Source of the DNA: Halalkalibacter nanhaiisediminis
GTDB taxonomy: Bacteria; Bacillota; Bacilli; Bacillales; Bacillaceae_D
Length of the DNA: 64,000 nucleotides
Assembly: GCF_007830185.1 (NCBI RefSeq)
Contig: NZ_VLKZ01000011.1
Span: forward strand, 1-64,000
Direction: 5' to 3'
In this document: positions 16,806 to 27,229 of the stretch, piece by piece
Numbering within the stretch: the stretch's first letter is position 1
How the letters are laid out: each line of letters opens with the position of its first letter
Made by a program: the position numbers and the translations under genes
Notes under the pieces: model-generated
Databases searched by the model: none
Told to the model about the DNA's origin: nothing
What the model saw: only the letters and a program-made list of their open reading frames with translations

Positions 16806-16821
16806 TGTGATCTTTTTCACA
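16806..16821 (+). promoter_or_regulatory. Rex/FNR-type operator upstream of cydA
   Basis: TGTGA-N6-TCACA perfect palindrome, flanked as A-TGTGATCTTTTTCACA-A. It matches the Fnr consensus exactly and fits the Rex consensus TTGTGA-N6-TCACAA except for the first base. Rex is encoded 1.2 kb upstream and is known to repress cydABCD in B. subtilis, so Rex control is the simpler reading. No fnr gene is in the window. Confidence 0.75.
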
Positions 16822-16834
16822 AAAAATTCATTAA

Positions 16835-16864
16835 TTGTCGCAGCCAATGAGAGTATGGTATGTT
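16835..16864 (+). promoter_or_regulatory. Candidate cydA promoter
   Basis: TTGTCG, an 18-nt spacer and TATGTT, starting 14 nt after the TGTGA-N6-TCACA operator. Repression or activation from the operator would be position-compatible. Confidence 0.4.
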
Positions 16865-16887
16865 ACACTCTCACTATAAATGCTGAA

Positions 16888-16965
16888 CCTAGTGTATAGA
16901 ATGCGTTAAATCGGGTATGTAGTATAAGAGAAATGCTATATGGCGTAACGCAAATGGATTCTAGG
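16888..16965 (+). promoter_or_regulatory. Structured 5' leader of cydA
   Basis: A long imperfect stem: CCTAG pairs with CTAGG at the base and ATGCGTTA with TAACGCAA further in, with smaller pairings in the apex. It lies between the promoter and the cydA start in an untranslated stretch of roughly 200 nt. A long, stem-loop-containing leader is also described for B. subtilis cydA. Function is inferred. Confidence 0.45.
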
Positions 16966-17080
16966 TTTTCATTTTATTGTTTGAATGTGAAAAGGTGAGC
17001 AAAGTTAGGGGGCATTATTCCTTGTTCGATCTTGGCTGCCTATAGGTTCAATGTTGTACGAGTCTTTTTTAGGAGAGTGA

Positions 17081-18418
17081 GTGGCGATGTTTGAGTATGA
17101 TCCGGTCATATATAGCCGTATTTTAACGGCGGTCACTTTAGGGTTTCATGTTATTTTTGCAACAATAGGGGTCGGAATTCCGCTACTAATTGCCTTAGCT
17201 GAGTGGATTGGGATTAAGCGTAATGATGAGCATTACCGCCTGCTTGCAAGACGTTGGGCTCGTGGCTTTGTCATTACAGTTGCGGTTGGTGTTGTAACAG
17301 GTACAGCGATTGGTTTGCAGTTAAGCTTGCTTTGGCCTAACTTTATGCAAGTAGCTGGGCATGTGATAAGCTTACCGATGTTTCTAGAGACATTTGCCTT
17401 TTTCTTTGAGGCGATTTTCCTTGGCATCTATCTTTATACGTGGGATCGGTTTAAGAAGAAAATTCATCACTGGCTTCTTGTTATTCCTGTTGCAATAGGT
17501 GCAACTGCATCTGGATTCTTTATCACAACGGTCAATTCATTTATGAATACACCACATGGCTTTGAAATGGTGAACGGTGTAGTAACGGATATTAATCCGC
17601 TTGCAGCAATGTTCAATCCAGCAACACCGACAAAGATGGCCCATGTTCTGTCATCTGCTTATCTAACTTCTGCTTTCATTCTTGCGGCGATTGCAGCGAT
17701 TTCCTTGCTTCGCGGTAAAAATCATGTTTATCACAAAAAGGCATTAAACTTAACGATGACAGTAGCGGCTGTTTTTGCGATCGCGACTGCTTTAATTGGT
17801 GACTTATCGGGTAAATTTCTAGCAGAATATCAACCTGAGAAGCTAGCTGCGGCAGAATGGCATTTCGAAACGTCTACAGAAGCGCCTCTTATTCTCGGAG
17901 GTGTGTTAACAGAAGAGAATGAAGTAAAATATGCAATGGAAATTCCATATGCATTAAGTATTCTTGCGCATGGGACTCCAAGTGCAGAAGTAATCGGACT
18001 CGAGGAGTTTCCTGAAGAAGATTTACCACCATTAATTGTTCACTACTTCTTTGATATCATGGTCGGAATCGGAATGTTCTTAGCGCTCATTTCCATTATT
18101 TTTGTCATGATGAGACGTGTGACAAAATGGAATGAACATAACAAACCATTGCTTTGGACCATTTTTGCAGGAGGACCACTTGCTATGCTTGCCATTGAAA
18201 TGGGTTGGTTCTTTAATGAAATGGGGCGACAACCATGGATTCTGGTTGGTTATATGCGGACTGCCGAAGGAGCAACGACCTCAGCACATGTGGATCTCAT
18301 GCTCTATATGTTTATTCTGCTCTATCTTGTCTTAGCTATATCCTGCATTACGGTTCTTAGAAGAATGTTTAAATCCAATCCGGTTGAACAGGAATTAAAA
18401 GACCGTGGAATAGAATAG
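17081..18418 (+). CDS. cydA: Cytochrome bd quinol oxidase subunit I
   Basis: 445 residues, nine or so membrane helices. It oxidises quinol and reduces O2 with hemes b558, b595 and d. His23 in TLGFHVIFATIGVG is the heme ligand near the N-terminus. NEMGRQPWILVGYMRT carries the GRQPW motif. The periplasmic Q-loop is short, as in Bacillus/Geobacillus bd enzymes. GTG at 17081 is used with AGGAG 5 nt before it; ATG at 17087 is a close alternative. It is co-transcribed with cydB and cydS; cydCD is absent here. Confidence 0.95.
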   Translation: MAMFEYDPVIYSRILTAVTLGFHVIFATIGVGIPLLIALAEWIGIKRNDEHYRLLARRWARGFVITVAVGVVTGTAIGLQLSLLWPNFMQVAGHVISLPMFLETFAFFFEAIFLGIYLYTWDRFKKKIHHWLLVIPVAIGATASGFFITTVNSFMNTPHGFEMVNGVVTDINPLAAMFNPATPTKMAHVLSSAYLTSAFILAAIAAISLLRGKNHVYHKKALNLTMTVAAVFAIATALIGDLSGKFLAEYQPEKLAAAEWHFETSTEAPLILGGVLTEENEVKYAMEIPYALSILAHGTPSAEVIGLEEFPEEDLPPLIVHYFFDIMVGIGMFLALISIIFVMMRRVTKWNEHNKPLLWTIFAGGPLAMLAIEMGWFFNEMGRQPWILVGYMRTAEGATTSAHVDLMLYMFILLYLVLAISCITVLRRMFKSNPVEQELKDRGIE

Positions 18419-18430
18419 AGGTGAAGAGAA

Positions 18431-19444
18431 TTGGATTATGAATTAATTGGAATTACGGTGCTTTGGACCTTTCTTTATGGGTATTTAATTGTTGCGTCGA
18501 TTGACTTCGGCGCAGGTTTCTTTAGCTACTATTCAACCATTACCGGTCGAGAACATGTGATTAGTAAGGTTATTAATCGCTATCTTTCGCCAGTATGGGA
18601 AGTAACGAATGTTTTTCTAGTCTTTTTCTTTATTGGGATTGTCGGATTTTTCCCTTCAACAGCTTTTTATTACGGGACTGCGCTGTTAATTCCAGGTAGT
18701 ATAGCGATTGTACTTCTCGCTATTCGCGGTTCTTATTACGCTTTTCACCATTATGGATTTAAAGGGAACCGATTCTATCAATTTTTGTACGGGGCTACTG
18801 GATTACTTATTCCAGCATCATTATCGGTTGTACTAACGATTTCAGAAGGTGGATTTATTACGGTTGTAAATGAGCAAGTTCATATGAATTACGGGGCACT
18901 GTTCACAAGCTTTTATTCTTGGACGGTTGTTGTTCTTGCTATTGTGAGTGTGCTCTATATTTCAGCGTGTTTCCTTACGTTTTATGCTTACAAAGCACGT
19001 GATATGAATGCCTTTGCTGTCTTAAGAGGATATGCGTTATTCTGGAGCTTTCCAACTATCCTAGCAAGTGTGCTTGTATTCTTTTCACTGAATCAGCATA
19101 ACCCTACGCACTTTGCAAGCATGGTCGATTTATCATGGTTGTTCAGTCTATCGTTTCTCTTCTTTTTAGGCGCGGTATACCTAATTTGGAAGCAGAAAAG
19201 ATTAGGGCTTGCATTCATCTTTGTTATGCTGCAATTTGCGACAGCTTTTTTCGGCTACGGGGCATCGCATCTTCCATATTTGTTATTTCCATATTTAACT
19301 ATTTACGATGGCTTTACAAATGAGGCGATGGCGATTGCTTTAATTATTGCCTTTATTGCTGGACTGCTTTTATTAATTCCGTCACTCTACTTACTTATGA
19401 GATTGTTTTTGTTCGATAATAAGTACGTTCAAGGAAGAAAATAG
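18431..19444 (+). CDS. cydB: Cytochrome bd quinol oxidase subunit II
   Basis: 337-residue multi-helix partner of CydA. The family start GITVLWTFLYGYLIVASIDFGAGFF is present. It has a TTG start at 18431 behind GAGGTGA, 12 nt after the cydA stop. The length is typical of the Gram-positive type. Confidence 0.95.
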   Translation: MDYELIGITVLWTFLYGYLIVASIDFGAGFFSYYSTITGREHVISKVINRYLSPVWEVTNVFLVFFFIGIVGFFPSTAFYYGTALLIPGSIAIVLLAIRGSYYAFHHYGFKGNRFYQFLYGATGLLIPASLSVVLTISEGGFITVVNEQVHMNYGALFTSFYSWTVVVLAIVSVLYISACFLTFYAYKARDMNAFAVLRGYALFWSFPTILASVLVFFSLNQHNPTHFASMVDLSWLFSLSFLFFLGAVYLIWKQKRLGLAFIFVMLQFATAFFGYGASHLPYLLFPYLTIYDGFTNEAMAIALIIAFIAGLLLLIPSLYLLMRLFLFDNKYVQGRK

Positions 19445-19455
19445 GAGGTACTCAG

Positions 19456-19557
19456 ATGAGTTTCTTTTTAATCATGATTGCTCCGTTTCTCATTCTAATC
19501 TTCTCCGTTATTGGTCTCTTTTGGTGGGGAGCTAAAGGAAAAGAGCCATATCAATAA
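19456..19557 (+). CDS. cydS: Small bd-oxidase subunit CydS
   Basis: 33 residues: one membrane helix (FFLIMIAPFLILIFSVIGLFWW) and a short charged tail ending KEPYQ. It begins 11 nt after cydB behind a perfect AGGAGG. The size, position and FLIM-AP pattern match the CydS subunit seen in the Geobacillus bd oxidase structure. Confidence 0.85.
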   Translation: MSFFLIMIAPFLILIFSVIGLFWWGAKGKEPYQ

Positions 19558-19562
19558 GGAAG

Positions 19563-19606
19563 AACCTCTTCTCACTGCTTTTAAGCGGCGTGGAGAGGTT
19601 TTTTAT
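19563..19606 (+). terminator. Terminator after cydS
   Basis: AACCTCTTCTCACTGC pairs imperfectly with GCGGCGTGGAGAGGTT, then a T-run. It closes cydA-cydB-cydS. Confidence 0.8.
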
Positions 19607-19657
19607 TTTGAGTTAAAATAGCAATATAGATGAAAGTACTCTGTAGGGGGAACTAGA

Positions 19658-20764
19658 ATGCTAACGAAACGGCTCGCACAGGAAATAGCAGATCGGACAA
19701 TTGAGATTATTGGCTATAATGTCAACGTGATGGACAAAGACGGGGTAATCATTGGTAGTGGCGATCCTAAGCGCTTATATGAGGTTCATGCAGGAGCAGT
19801 CGAAGCAATAAAAAAGCAGCAGGAAATTGAAATTAATGATCATTATGCTAAGAACATGCAAGGAACGAAGACAGGGATCAACCTCCCCATTTCTTTTCGT
19901 GAAGAAATCGTAGGTGTCATCGGCGTAACAGGGCCATTAGAGGAAATTCGAGGGTATGGTAAGCTTGTGAAAATGGCAGCTGAGCTCTCATTAAATCAAG
20001 CATTTCTCACAGCTGAACTGCAATGGGATAAGCGTCATAAAGAGGAACTACTGCGTCAATTACTTGAAGGTCGAGTTGAAAATAAAAATACATTTTTAAA
20101 ACGAGCTGAGTCATTTGGACTCAAATTGCCCTTGCCCTGTGAAGTATGGTATGTCTACGCTAGAAAAGTTCGGACTCGGGCGGAGGAAGAGCGGCTGCAC
20201 AACGATTTAAAAATGGTCATTGGTAGCACTCATGAAATGATTCGAATTGACTCAGGGGGCCATATTGTATTAGTTAATCAAACAGAGATTAACAAGGATA
20301 TTTATGCTGATGTTCAACAGTTTGCTAGGGAATATGCGCTGGTCGTGTGCGTTGGCAATAGGGCTACGCAATTAATGGATATCGCAGTATCGTATGAGCA
20401 GGCGTATCTCACTTATATGGTTACGAAAGGCGAAGAAGAGAAGGGACTGCGGTTTTCACGTGAGTGTTTGCTAGATACAATGTTGTATAGATTAGGAGAT
20501 ACAATAGAGGTAAGAGAATGGCAGAGTCTTTTTTCGCCGATTCGTTCTTTTGAAAAAAATGAAGAGCTAGAAGCGACATTACATGCGTTTATTCGTTGTA
20601 ACGGGGAGATTCAGAAAGTGGCTAGCGAGCTGTTTGTTCACCGAAATACAGTGCAATACCGGTTACATAAAATTAAAGAACTAACTGGGAAGGATCCGAG
20701 AGACTTCAAGGATCTATTTGAGTTATATGCTGGTATGAGGTTGAATCAATTTGAAAAAGAATAA
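19658..20764 (+). CDS. cdaR: CdaR-family transcriptional regulator of glycerate/sugar-diacid use
   Basis: 368 residues. The N-terminal sugar-diacid recognition domain (about 1-135, ADRTIEIIGYNVNVMDKDGVIIGSG type) binds the effector, and the C-terminal PucR-type HTH (VASELFVHRNTVQYRLHKI, about residues 325-345) binds DNA. In E. coli CdaR activates glucarate/galactarate/glycerate genes. It lies directly upstream of a GntP permease and glycerate kinase in the same direction, so they are its likely targets. SD GTAGGGGGA precedes the ATG. Confidence 0.92.
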   Translation: MLTKRLAQEIADRTIEIIGYNVNVMDKDGVIIGSGDPKRLYEVHAGAVEAIKKQQEIEINDHYAKNMQGTKTGINLPISFREEIVGVIGVTGPLEEIRGYGKLVKMAAELSLNQAFLTAELQWDKRHKEELLRQLLEGRVENKNTFLKRAESFGLKLPLPCEVWYVYARKVRTRAEEERLHNDLKMVIGSTHEMIRIDSGGHIVLVNQTEINKDIYADVQQFAREYALVVCVGNRATQLMDIAVSYEQAYLTYMVTKGEEEKGLRFSRECLLDTMLYRLGDTIEVREWQSLFSPIRSFEKNEELEATLHAFIRCNGEIQKVASELFVHRNTVQYRLHKIKELTGKDPRDFKDLFELYAGMRLNQFEKE

Positions 20765-20892
20765 CAAGTGAATTGATAGCGAACCTGAGAACTCTGTAGT
20801 GCTATTGAATAATGTAGCTCTTATTTGTAGATGATTGAACGGATGAATGATCGATGTGTCGGACTTTTAATTAAACGTTTATTTAATTGATG

Positions 20893-20910
20893 ATTGTGCA
20901 TATGCACAAT
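20893..20910. promoter_or_regulatory. 18-bp perfect palindrome, candidate CdaR operator
   Basis: ATTGTGCATATGCACAAT is self-complementary over its whole length. A half site TTGCACAAT recurs at 20944-20952. It lies between cdaR and the permease gene it probably controls. Assignment to CdaR is by position only. Confidence 0.5.
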
Positions 20911-20963
20911 ATATCTCAATATGTGTAATAATAATTTAATAGCTTGCACAATGACTAGAATAT

Positions 20964-21001
20964 CAGAAAACGCTTACAATTAAACTGTGAAAACGGTTTA
21001 A
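20964..21001 (+). promoter_or_regulatory. Two cre-like (CcpA) sites before the permease
   Basis: CAGAAAACGCTTACA at 20964-20978 and GTGAAAACGGTTTAA at 20987-21001 each fit the cre consensus WTGNAANCGNWNNCW at 13 of 15 positions. They sit within 20 nt of the gntP-family start, a position suited to roadblock repression by CcpA when preferred sugar is present. Confidence 0.55.
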
Positions 21002-21017
21002 TAAAGGGGAATATACG

Positions 21018-22286
21018 ATGGATGTACAAGTTACGGCGATAGGAGCGATTCTAGGCCTTGTTATTGCGATTGTTATGATTTTGCGTAAAATTCCACCAGT
21101 CTATGCCTTGATGGCAGGTGCACTTATTGGTGGAACAGTTGGCGGCGCTTCTATTACGGAAACAGTTGATTTAATGATTGGTGGTGCAGGTGGTATTATT
21201 CCTGCAGTCCTTCGAATTCTAGCAGCTGGTATATTGGCTGGTGTACTAATCGAGTCAGGAGCAGCATCTACTATTGCTGAAGCAATAGTCAAAAAAATCG
21301 GACAAACGCGTGCGTTATTAGCATTAGCACTTGCTACGATGATTTTGACGGCAGTTGGTGTTTTCGTTGATGTTGCTGTTATAACTGTTGCACCGATTGC
21401 ACTTGCAATTGCGAGCAAAGCAAAGCTTTCAAAGACAGCGATTTTACTTGCGATGATTGGGGGAGGTAAGGCAGGAAACGTAATGAGTCCGAACCCTAAT
21501 ACGATAGCTGTGTCCGATGCGTTTAACGTTCCACTAACTTCTGTTATGGCGGCTGGGATTATACCTGGGTTATTTGGCTTAACGGTAACCTATTTCATTG
21601 CGAAACGTTTATCGAATAAAGGATCTTTAGTAGATATTCATGAGGTTGAGTCACAAAAAGAAGGAGAAATACCGTCGTTTAAAGCAGCAATCGTTGCGCC
21701 GGTGATTGCTATTATTCTTTTAATGCTTCGTCCCATTTTTGATATTAGCATCGATCCAATGATTGCTTTACCTGTTGGTGGGCTGATTGGTGCGCTTGTG
21801 ATGGGTAAACTCCGTCATATGAATCAATATGCGATCTCAGGTTTGAATAAAATGTCGGCAGTGGCGATCCTTTTAATTGGAACTGGGGCCATTGCAGGTA
21901 TTATTTCAAATTCAGGCTTGAGGAATGTCCTTGTGAATGGGTTAGATAGCCTTGGTCTACCTGCCTATGTATTAGCTCCGGCATCAGGGATCTTTATGTC
22001 AGCAGCGACGGCTTCAACGACTGCGGGTTCTGCTGTGGCAAGTAGCGTCTTTGGAGCAACCATTTTAGAGTTAGGTGTTGCAGGACTTGCTGGTGCAGCA
22101 ATGATTCATGCAGGTGCCACAGTCCTTGATCATTTGCCTCACGGAAGTTTCTTTCACGCAACGGCAGGTAGTGTAGGTATGCAAATAAATGAACGCTTGA
22201 AATTAATACCTTATGAATCACTGATAGGTTTAGTTATTGCCATTGTTTCCACGTTAATTTTTGGTGTTTTTCAATGGTTCTTATAA
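21018..22286 (+). CDS. GntP-family permease, probably for glycerate
   Basis: 422-residue gluconate/H+ symporter-family protein with about 12 hydrophobic segments. GGGKAGNVMSPNPNTIAVS and TASTTAGSAVASSVFG are conserved GntP loops. The flanking CdaR regulator and glycerate kinase argue for glycerate as substrate, not gluconate. SD AAAGGGGAA precedes the ATG. It forms an operon with the kinase, spacing 23 nt. Confidence 0.88.
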   Translation: MDVQVTAIGAILGLVIAIVMILRKIPPVYALMAGALIGGTVGGASITETVDLMIGGAGGIIPAVLRILAAGILAGVLIESGAASTIAEAIVKKIGQTRALLALALATMILTAVGVFVDVAVITVAPIALAIASKAKLSKTAILLAMIGGGKAGNVMSPNPNTIAVSDAFNVPLTSVMAAGIIPGLFGLTVTYFIAKRLSNKGSLVDIHEVESQKEGEIPSFKAAIVAPVIAIILLMLRPIFDISIDPMIALPVGGLIGALVMGKLRHMNQYAISGLNKMSAVAILLIGTGAIAGIISNSGLRNVLVNGLDSLGLPAYVLAPASGIFMSAATASTTAGSAVASSVFGATILELGVAGLAGAAMIHAGATVLDHLPHGSFFHATAGSVGMQINERLKLIPYESLIGLVIAIVSTLIFGVFQWFL

Positions 22287-22309
22287 TCAAATGAAGGGAG
22301 AGGGATGTT

Positions 22310-23455
22310 TTGAGAAAAATAGTGATCGCTCCAGATTCATTTAAAGAAAGCTTTACTGCGATGCAAGCAGCAGATGCAATTGAAAAGGGGTTTCGTCGAG
22401 TCTTTCCTCAGGCTGAATACGTCAAAATACCAATGGCAGATGGAGGAGAAGGAACGGTACAATCCTTAGTTGATGCTTTACATGGAACGATTGAAACAGT
22501 GACAGTTGTCGGTCCTCTTGGTGATGAAGTTGAAGCGACTTATGGTGTTTCTGGAGATGGAAAAGTTGCTGTAATTGAAATGGCTGCTGCATCGGGGCTT
22601 CATTTAGTTCCACCAGATAAACGTAATCCACTTATCACGACCACGTATGGAACGGGTCAATTAATCATTGAAGCACTTGAAAAGGGTGTGGAGCATATTA
22701 TTATTGGCATAGGTGGTAGTGCGACAAATGATGGTGGTGCAGGGCTTGCGACAGCACTTGGAGTAAAATTATTGGCTAGCGACGGGACTCAAATTGATTA
22801 CGGTGGTGCAGCTCTTGCTAAGCTTGAGCGAGTTGAAATTGATCACATGCATCCACGTCTAAAAGAAGTGACGATTGAAGTTGCCTGTGATGTTGATAAT
22901 CCCTTGCTAGGGGAAAAGGGAGCTTCAGCTATATACGGCCCTCAAAAAGGAGCAAATGAAGAAATGGTTGGCGAGCTTGATCGCTGTCTCGCTCATTATG
23001 CAGATAAAATTAAGGAAACGTTAGGCAAGGACATTCGTGATATTCCTGGAGCAGGGGCAGCTGGAGGACTTGGCGCAGGGCTTTTAGCTTTTCTTAATGT
23101 TCGCTTAGATTCGGGAGTAACTTTAATCCTTGAAGCAACAGGCTTTCATGAAAGAGTCAAAGGCGCATCACTAGTGATAACTGGAGAAGGAAGACTCGAT
23201 CAACAAACAATCTTTGGGAAAACGCCAATCGGTGTCGCAAAGGCTGCCAAACAAACTGATATCCCTGTTCTCGCTTTTGCAGGTGGTTTAGCCAATGGGC
23301 ATGAGGTAATCTTTGAACACGGAATTGATGTTGCTTTTTCTATCGTCCCTGGAATTCTCTCAATTGAGGATGCCCTTGAAAATGGACTTCGTTATTTAGA
23401 AGGGACAGCTTATAATACCGCGAAAATAATGTCTATCCAACAACAAATGGAATAG
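22310..23455 (+). CDS. glxK: Glycerate kinase (GarK/GlxK type I)
   Basis: 381 residues, full length. It phosphorylates glycerate with ATP, feeding glycolysis. Family marks are VIAPDSFKESFTA at the N-terminus, MADGGEGT, GIGGSATNDGGAGLA (ATP/phosphate binding) and TGEGRLDQQT. It has a TTG start at 22310 behind GGGAGAGGG. It is the last gene of the glycerate operon. Confidence 0.93.
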   Translation: MRKIVIAPDSFKESFTAMQAADAIEKGFRRVFPQAEYVKIPMADGGEGTVQSLVDALHGTIETVTVVGPLGDEVEATYGVSGDGKVAVIEMAAASGLHLVPPDKRNPLITTTYGTGQLIIEALEKGVEHIIIGIGGSATNDGGAGLATALGVKLLASDGTQIDYGGAALAKLERVEIDHMHPRLKEVTIEVACDVDNPLLGEKGASAIYGPQKGANEEMVGELDRCLAHYADKIKETLGKDIRDIPGAGAAGGLGAGLLAFLNVRLDSGVTLILEATGFHERVKGASLVITGEGRLDQQTIFGKTPIGVAKAAKQTDIPVLAFAGGLANGHEVIFEHGIDVAFSIVPGILSIEDALENGLRYLEGTAYNTAKIMSIQQQME

Positions 23456-23539
23456 GACAAAAAAAGACGGTTTCTTAAAATCATCTTCTAATGTAGAAGG
23501 ATCTTTGAAAGATGCAGTCCTTTTAAAAGATAAGAAAGG

Positions 23540-23680
23540 ATAAAATTTGATGATGTCTAGTCCCAGCGCATAGCCGCTCGAGGTCATTTTAGCCTGCGGT
23601 AGGTTTCCTAAAACCTAGCAACACAATCGCAGGCTTTCAATGCTGGTTACGGTTAACCAAGGCGCTTGCGCTTTTTTTAT
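23540..23680. repeat. Bacillaceae-type dispersed intergenic repeat
   Basis: The stretch contains GTCTAGTCCCAGCGCATAG, CTCGAGGTCATTTTAGCC, a small GCCTGCG...CGCAGGC inverted repeat and ends AAGGCGCTTGCGCTTTTTTT. From memory, this wording (TCTAG-CCCAGCG-...-GGCGCTTGCGCTTTT) recurs between genes in many Bacillaceae chromosomes and probably also acts as a terminator. No ORF uses it. Confidence 0.6.
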
Positions 23681-23777
23681 TGAAAAGCAAGATAAATACA
23701 AAATCAACATTTACTCTATACGATGTTTTATTCAATCATCACGCAAGAAAACATCGCAAATAACATATGCGAACAAT

Positions 23778-23862
23778 AAAAAAGGGTCTGATTCTAAGAG
23801 CGATCATCATCGTCATATCCAACGATCGGTGATCGATATCTTTAGATCAGACCTTTTTTTAA
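23778..23862. terminator. Large bidirectional terminator before ydiK
   Basis: AAAAGGGTCTGATTC... pairs with ...ATCAGACCTTTTTT; inner parts GCGATCA / TGATCG also pair, giving a long stem. It carries T-runs on both strands and separates the glycerate operon from the convergent ydiL-ydiK pair. Confidence 0.75.
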
Positions 23863-24074
23863 TCTTTCTTTTTATTCTGATTCTGAATTTGTTTAATGAC
23901 TTTACGTAGTCGATAAAAACGATATGCGACCATAAAGTCGATCGCTGCAAAGGAGATAATTAAATAGCTCCAAAAGTTCCAACCAGCGAGACTGACATTT
24001 TGTATAGCGAAAAAAACAAGTAAGACGCCAATCGAAAAATAAACGATCGCCATCGTTATTGGAGATGCTCTCAT
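23859..24074 (-). CDS. ydiK: YdiK-like small membrane protein (DUF4305)
   Basis: 71 residues with two hydrophobic helices (MAIVYFSIGVLLVFFAIQNV; WSYLIISFAAIDFMVAYRFY) and a lysine-rich C-terminus. Size and position next to ydiL and groESL match B. subtilis YdiK, of unknown function. It overlaps the stop of ydiL by 4 nt, so the two are co-translated. Confidence 0.85.
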   Translation of the reverse strand: MRASPITMAIVYFSIGVLLVFFAIQNVSLAGWNFWSYLIISFAAIDFMVAYRFYRLRKVIKQIQNQNKKKD

Positions 24075-24799
24075 TGTAATAATCCTCCAATGATAACTGA
24101 CATTTGTTGTTCCATTTGTTCAAGCTGCTCAAGCCATCCTTCAATTTGATCAGCGAGTAGAACATTGACGATTGAAACAAATAAGTTCAATGCAATATGG
24201 GCGATAATCGGAACAAGGATTCGTTTTGTTTTTACATATAAGAAGGCAAAAACAAAGCCCATCGCTGTGTAGACGAGTAAATGTGTGAAATCGAAATGGA
24301 TAGCAGCGAAAATAAGTGAGCTAATAAAGCCCGCTATCCAGAAGTTAAAGCGCTTATAGAGGGCGCCGAAAATAATCAGACGAAAAACGATTTCTTCAAG
24401 AATCGGGCCAATTACGGATACAACGATAATGAAAGCTGGAAAAGCTTTTGCAAATTCAATAATGGTTTGCGTATTTTCCGATCCTGGTTCAATTCCAAGA
24501 ACATACATTTCAATTAAAGCTGCTGCATATTGAGCACCAAAGACCATGAATACACCAATAATGGTCCAGCGAATGGCTTCTCCTCTTGTCGAACGGTTGC
24601 GAATGTGGTGACGTTCACGGATGTCAGGAATCAGTAGCAGGATAATGATTAACAATCCGAGGCTGAAGCTAAACATACTCCATATACCAGGAATTCGCTC
24701 GCCTGAAATACCAAGCTCTCTTAGAAGAAAGACACCAGGGATAGCCGAAAGCTGCATAAGTACGTACGTGATTAGAATCCACCAATAGCGTTTATTCAA
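24071..24799 (-). CDS. ydiL: CPBP-family intramembrane metalloprotease YdiL
   Basis: 242 residues, about seven or eight membrane helices. The CPBP/Abi motif 1 EEIVFR (around residue 143), motif 2 FAAIHF and motif 3 HIALN supply the Glu/His metal ligands. Members are CAAX-protease-like or bacteriocin-immunity proteins; the substrate here is unknown. Divergent from groES. Confidence 0.9.
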   Translation of the reverse strand: MNKRYWWILITYVLMQLSAIPGVFLLRELGISGERIPGIWSMFSFSLGLLIIILLLIPDIRERHHIRNRSTRGEAIRWTIIGVFMVFGAQYAAALIEMYVLGIEPGSENTQTIIEFAKAFPAFIIVVSVIGPILEEIVFRLIIFGALYKRFNFWIAGFISSLIFAAIHFDFTHLLVYTAMGFVFAFLYVKTKRILVPIIAHIALNLFVSIVNVLLADQIEGWLEQLEQMEQQMSVIIGGLLQ

Positions 24800-25043
24800 T
24801 AGACTGTTCTCCTTTGATATAGTGTACTCAATTTTACTAAAAACCGTTGTCTAAAATGCATCTTTATATTTTACCATATGCACGTAAGAAAAGCAGAACG
24901 AAAGCCTCGATGTTTATGTACAGAATATGAAGGAATAATGAACGGAAAGTTGGATATGATTAAAAGGTCTTTGCTTGTAAATTAACTCTGTAGCAACAGC
25001 TGAAAATGACAGGTTATGTCGTAAATTTTTTTTGGCAAAAGGC

Positions 25044-25072
25044 TTGCAAAAGTAAGTCGATATGATTATCAT
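25044..25072 (+). promoter_or_regulatory. groES-groEL sigma-A promoter
   Basis: TTGCAA, a 17-nt spacer and TATCAT, ending 11 nt before the CIRCE element. This matches the usual layout in which CIRCE overlaps the transcript start. Confidence 0.7.
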
Positions 25073-25082
25073 AATAATTGTG

Positions 25083-25109
25083 TTAGCACTCATGGTGAGT
25101 GAGTGCTAA
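25083..25109 (+). promoter_or_regulatory. CIRCE operator (HrcA binding site)
   Basis: TTAGCACTC-N9-GAGTGCTAA, a perfect match to the consensus. HrcA would repress groES-groEL here and release on heat shock. Confidence 0.97.
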
Positions 25110-25155
25110 TAACATAACAATTGAATTTTTAAGATCTTGAAGGAGGGTGTTTTCC

Positions 25156-25440
25156 TTGTTAAAGCCATTAGGTGATCGTATTATCATTGAATTAGTTGAG
25201 TCTGAGGAGAAAACTGCGAGCGGAATTGTATTACCAGATTCTGCAAAGGAAAAGCCTCAAGAAGGAAAAGTCGTTGCTGTTGGTACTGGTCGTGTAACAG
25301 ACAACGGTGAGCGTATCGCTCTTGAAGTAAGCGAAGGCGATGCAATCATATTCTCTAAATATGCAGGAACAGAAGTGAAGTATGAAGGCAAAGAATATTT
25401 AATCCTTCGTGAAAGTGATGTACTTGCAATTATTGGCTAA
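25156..25440 (+). CDS. groES: Co-chaperonin GroES
   Basis: 94 residues, the standard length. It caps the GroEL cavity. [11 protein letters not shown] at the N-terminus and the mobile loop [20 protein letters not shown] are canonical. I chose TTG at 25156 because AAGGAGGG lies 8 nt upstream and this gives the usual MLKPLGDR start; a GTG at 25147 falls inside the SD. Confidence 0.97.
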   Translation: MLKPLGDRIIIELVESEEKTASGIVLPDSAKEKPQEGKVVAVGTGRVTDNGERIALEVSEGDAIIFSKYAGTEVKYEGKEYLILRESDVLAIIG

Positions 25441-25468
25441 ATAAACAAATGTGTGGAACTACATATAA

Positions 25469-27127
<1,659 letters not shown>

Positions 27128-27229
27128 GGCTTTCTAAGTCTTATTGAAGCCTTATATTTGAGAAATAGTTACAACTACTTTTCACCCAAACTGTGAAGCA
27201 GTCATGTAAAGAATTATTTTCAGTAACAA

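Noticed and set aside
25061-25078. Fur-like site near the groES promoter (TGATTATCATAATAA)
   Set aside because: Only 12 of 15 consensus positions fit in AT-rich DNA, and CIRCE already explains the control.
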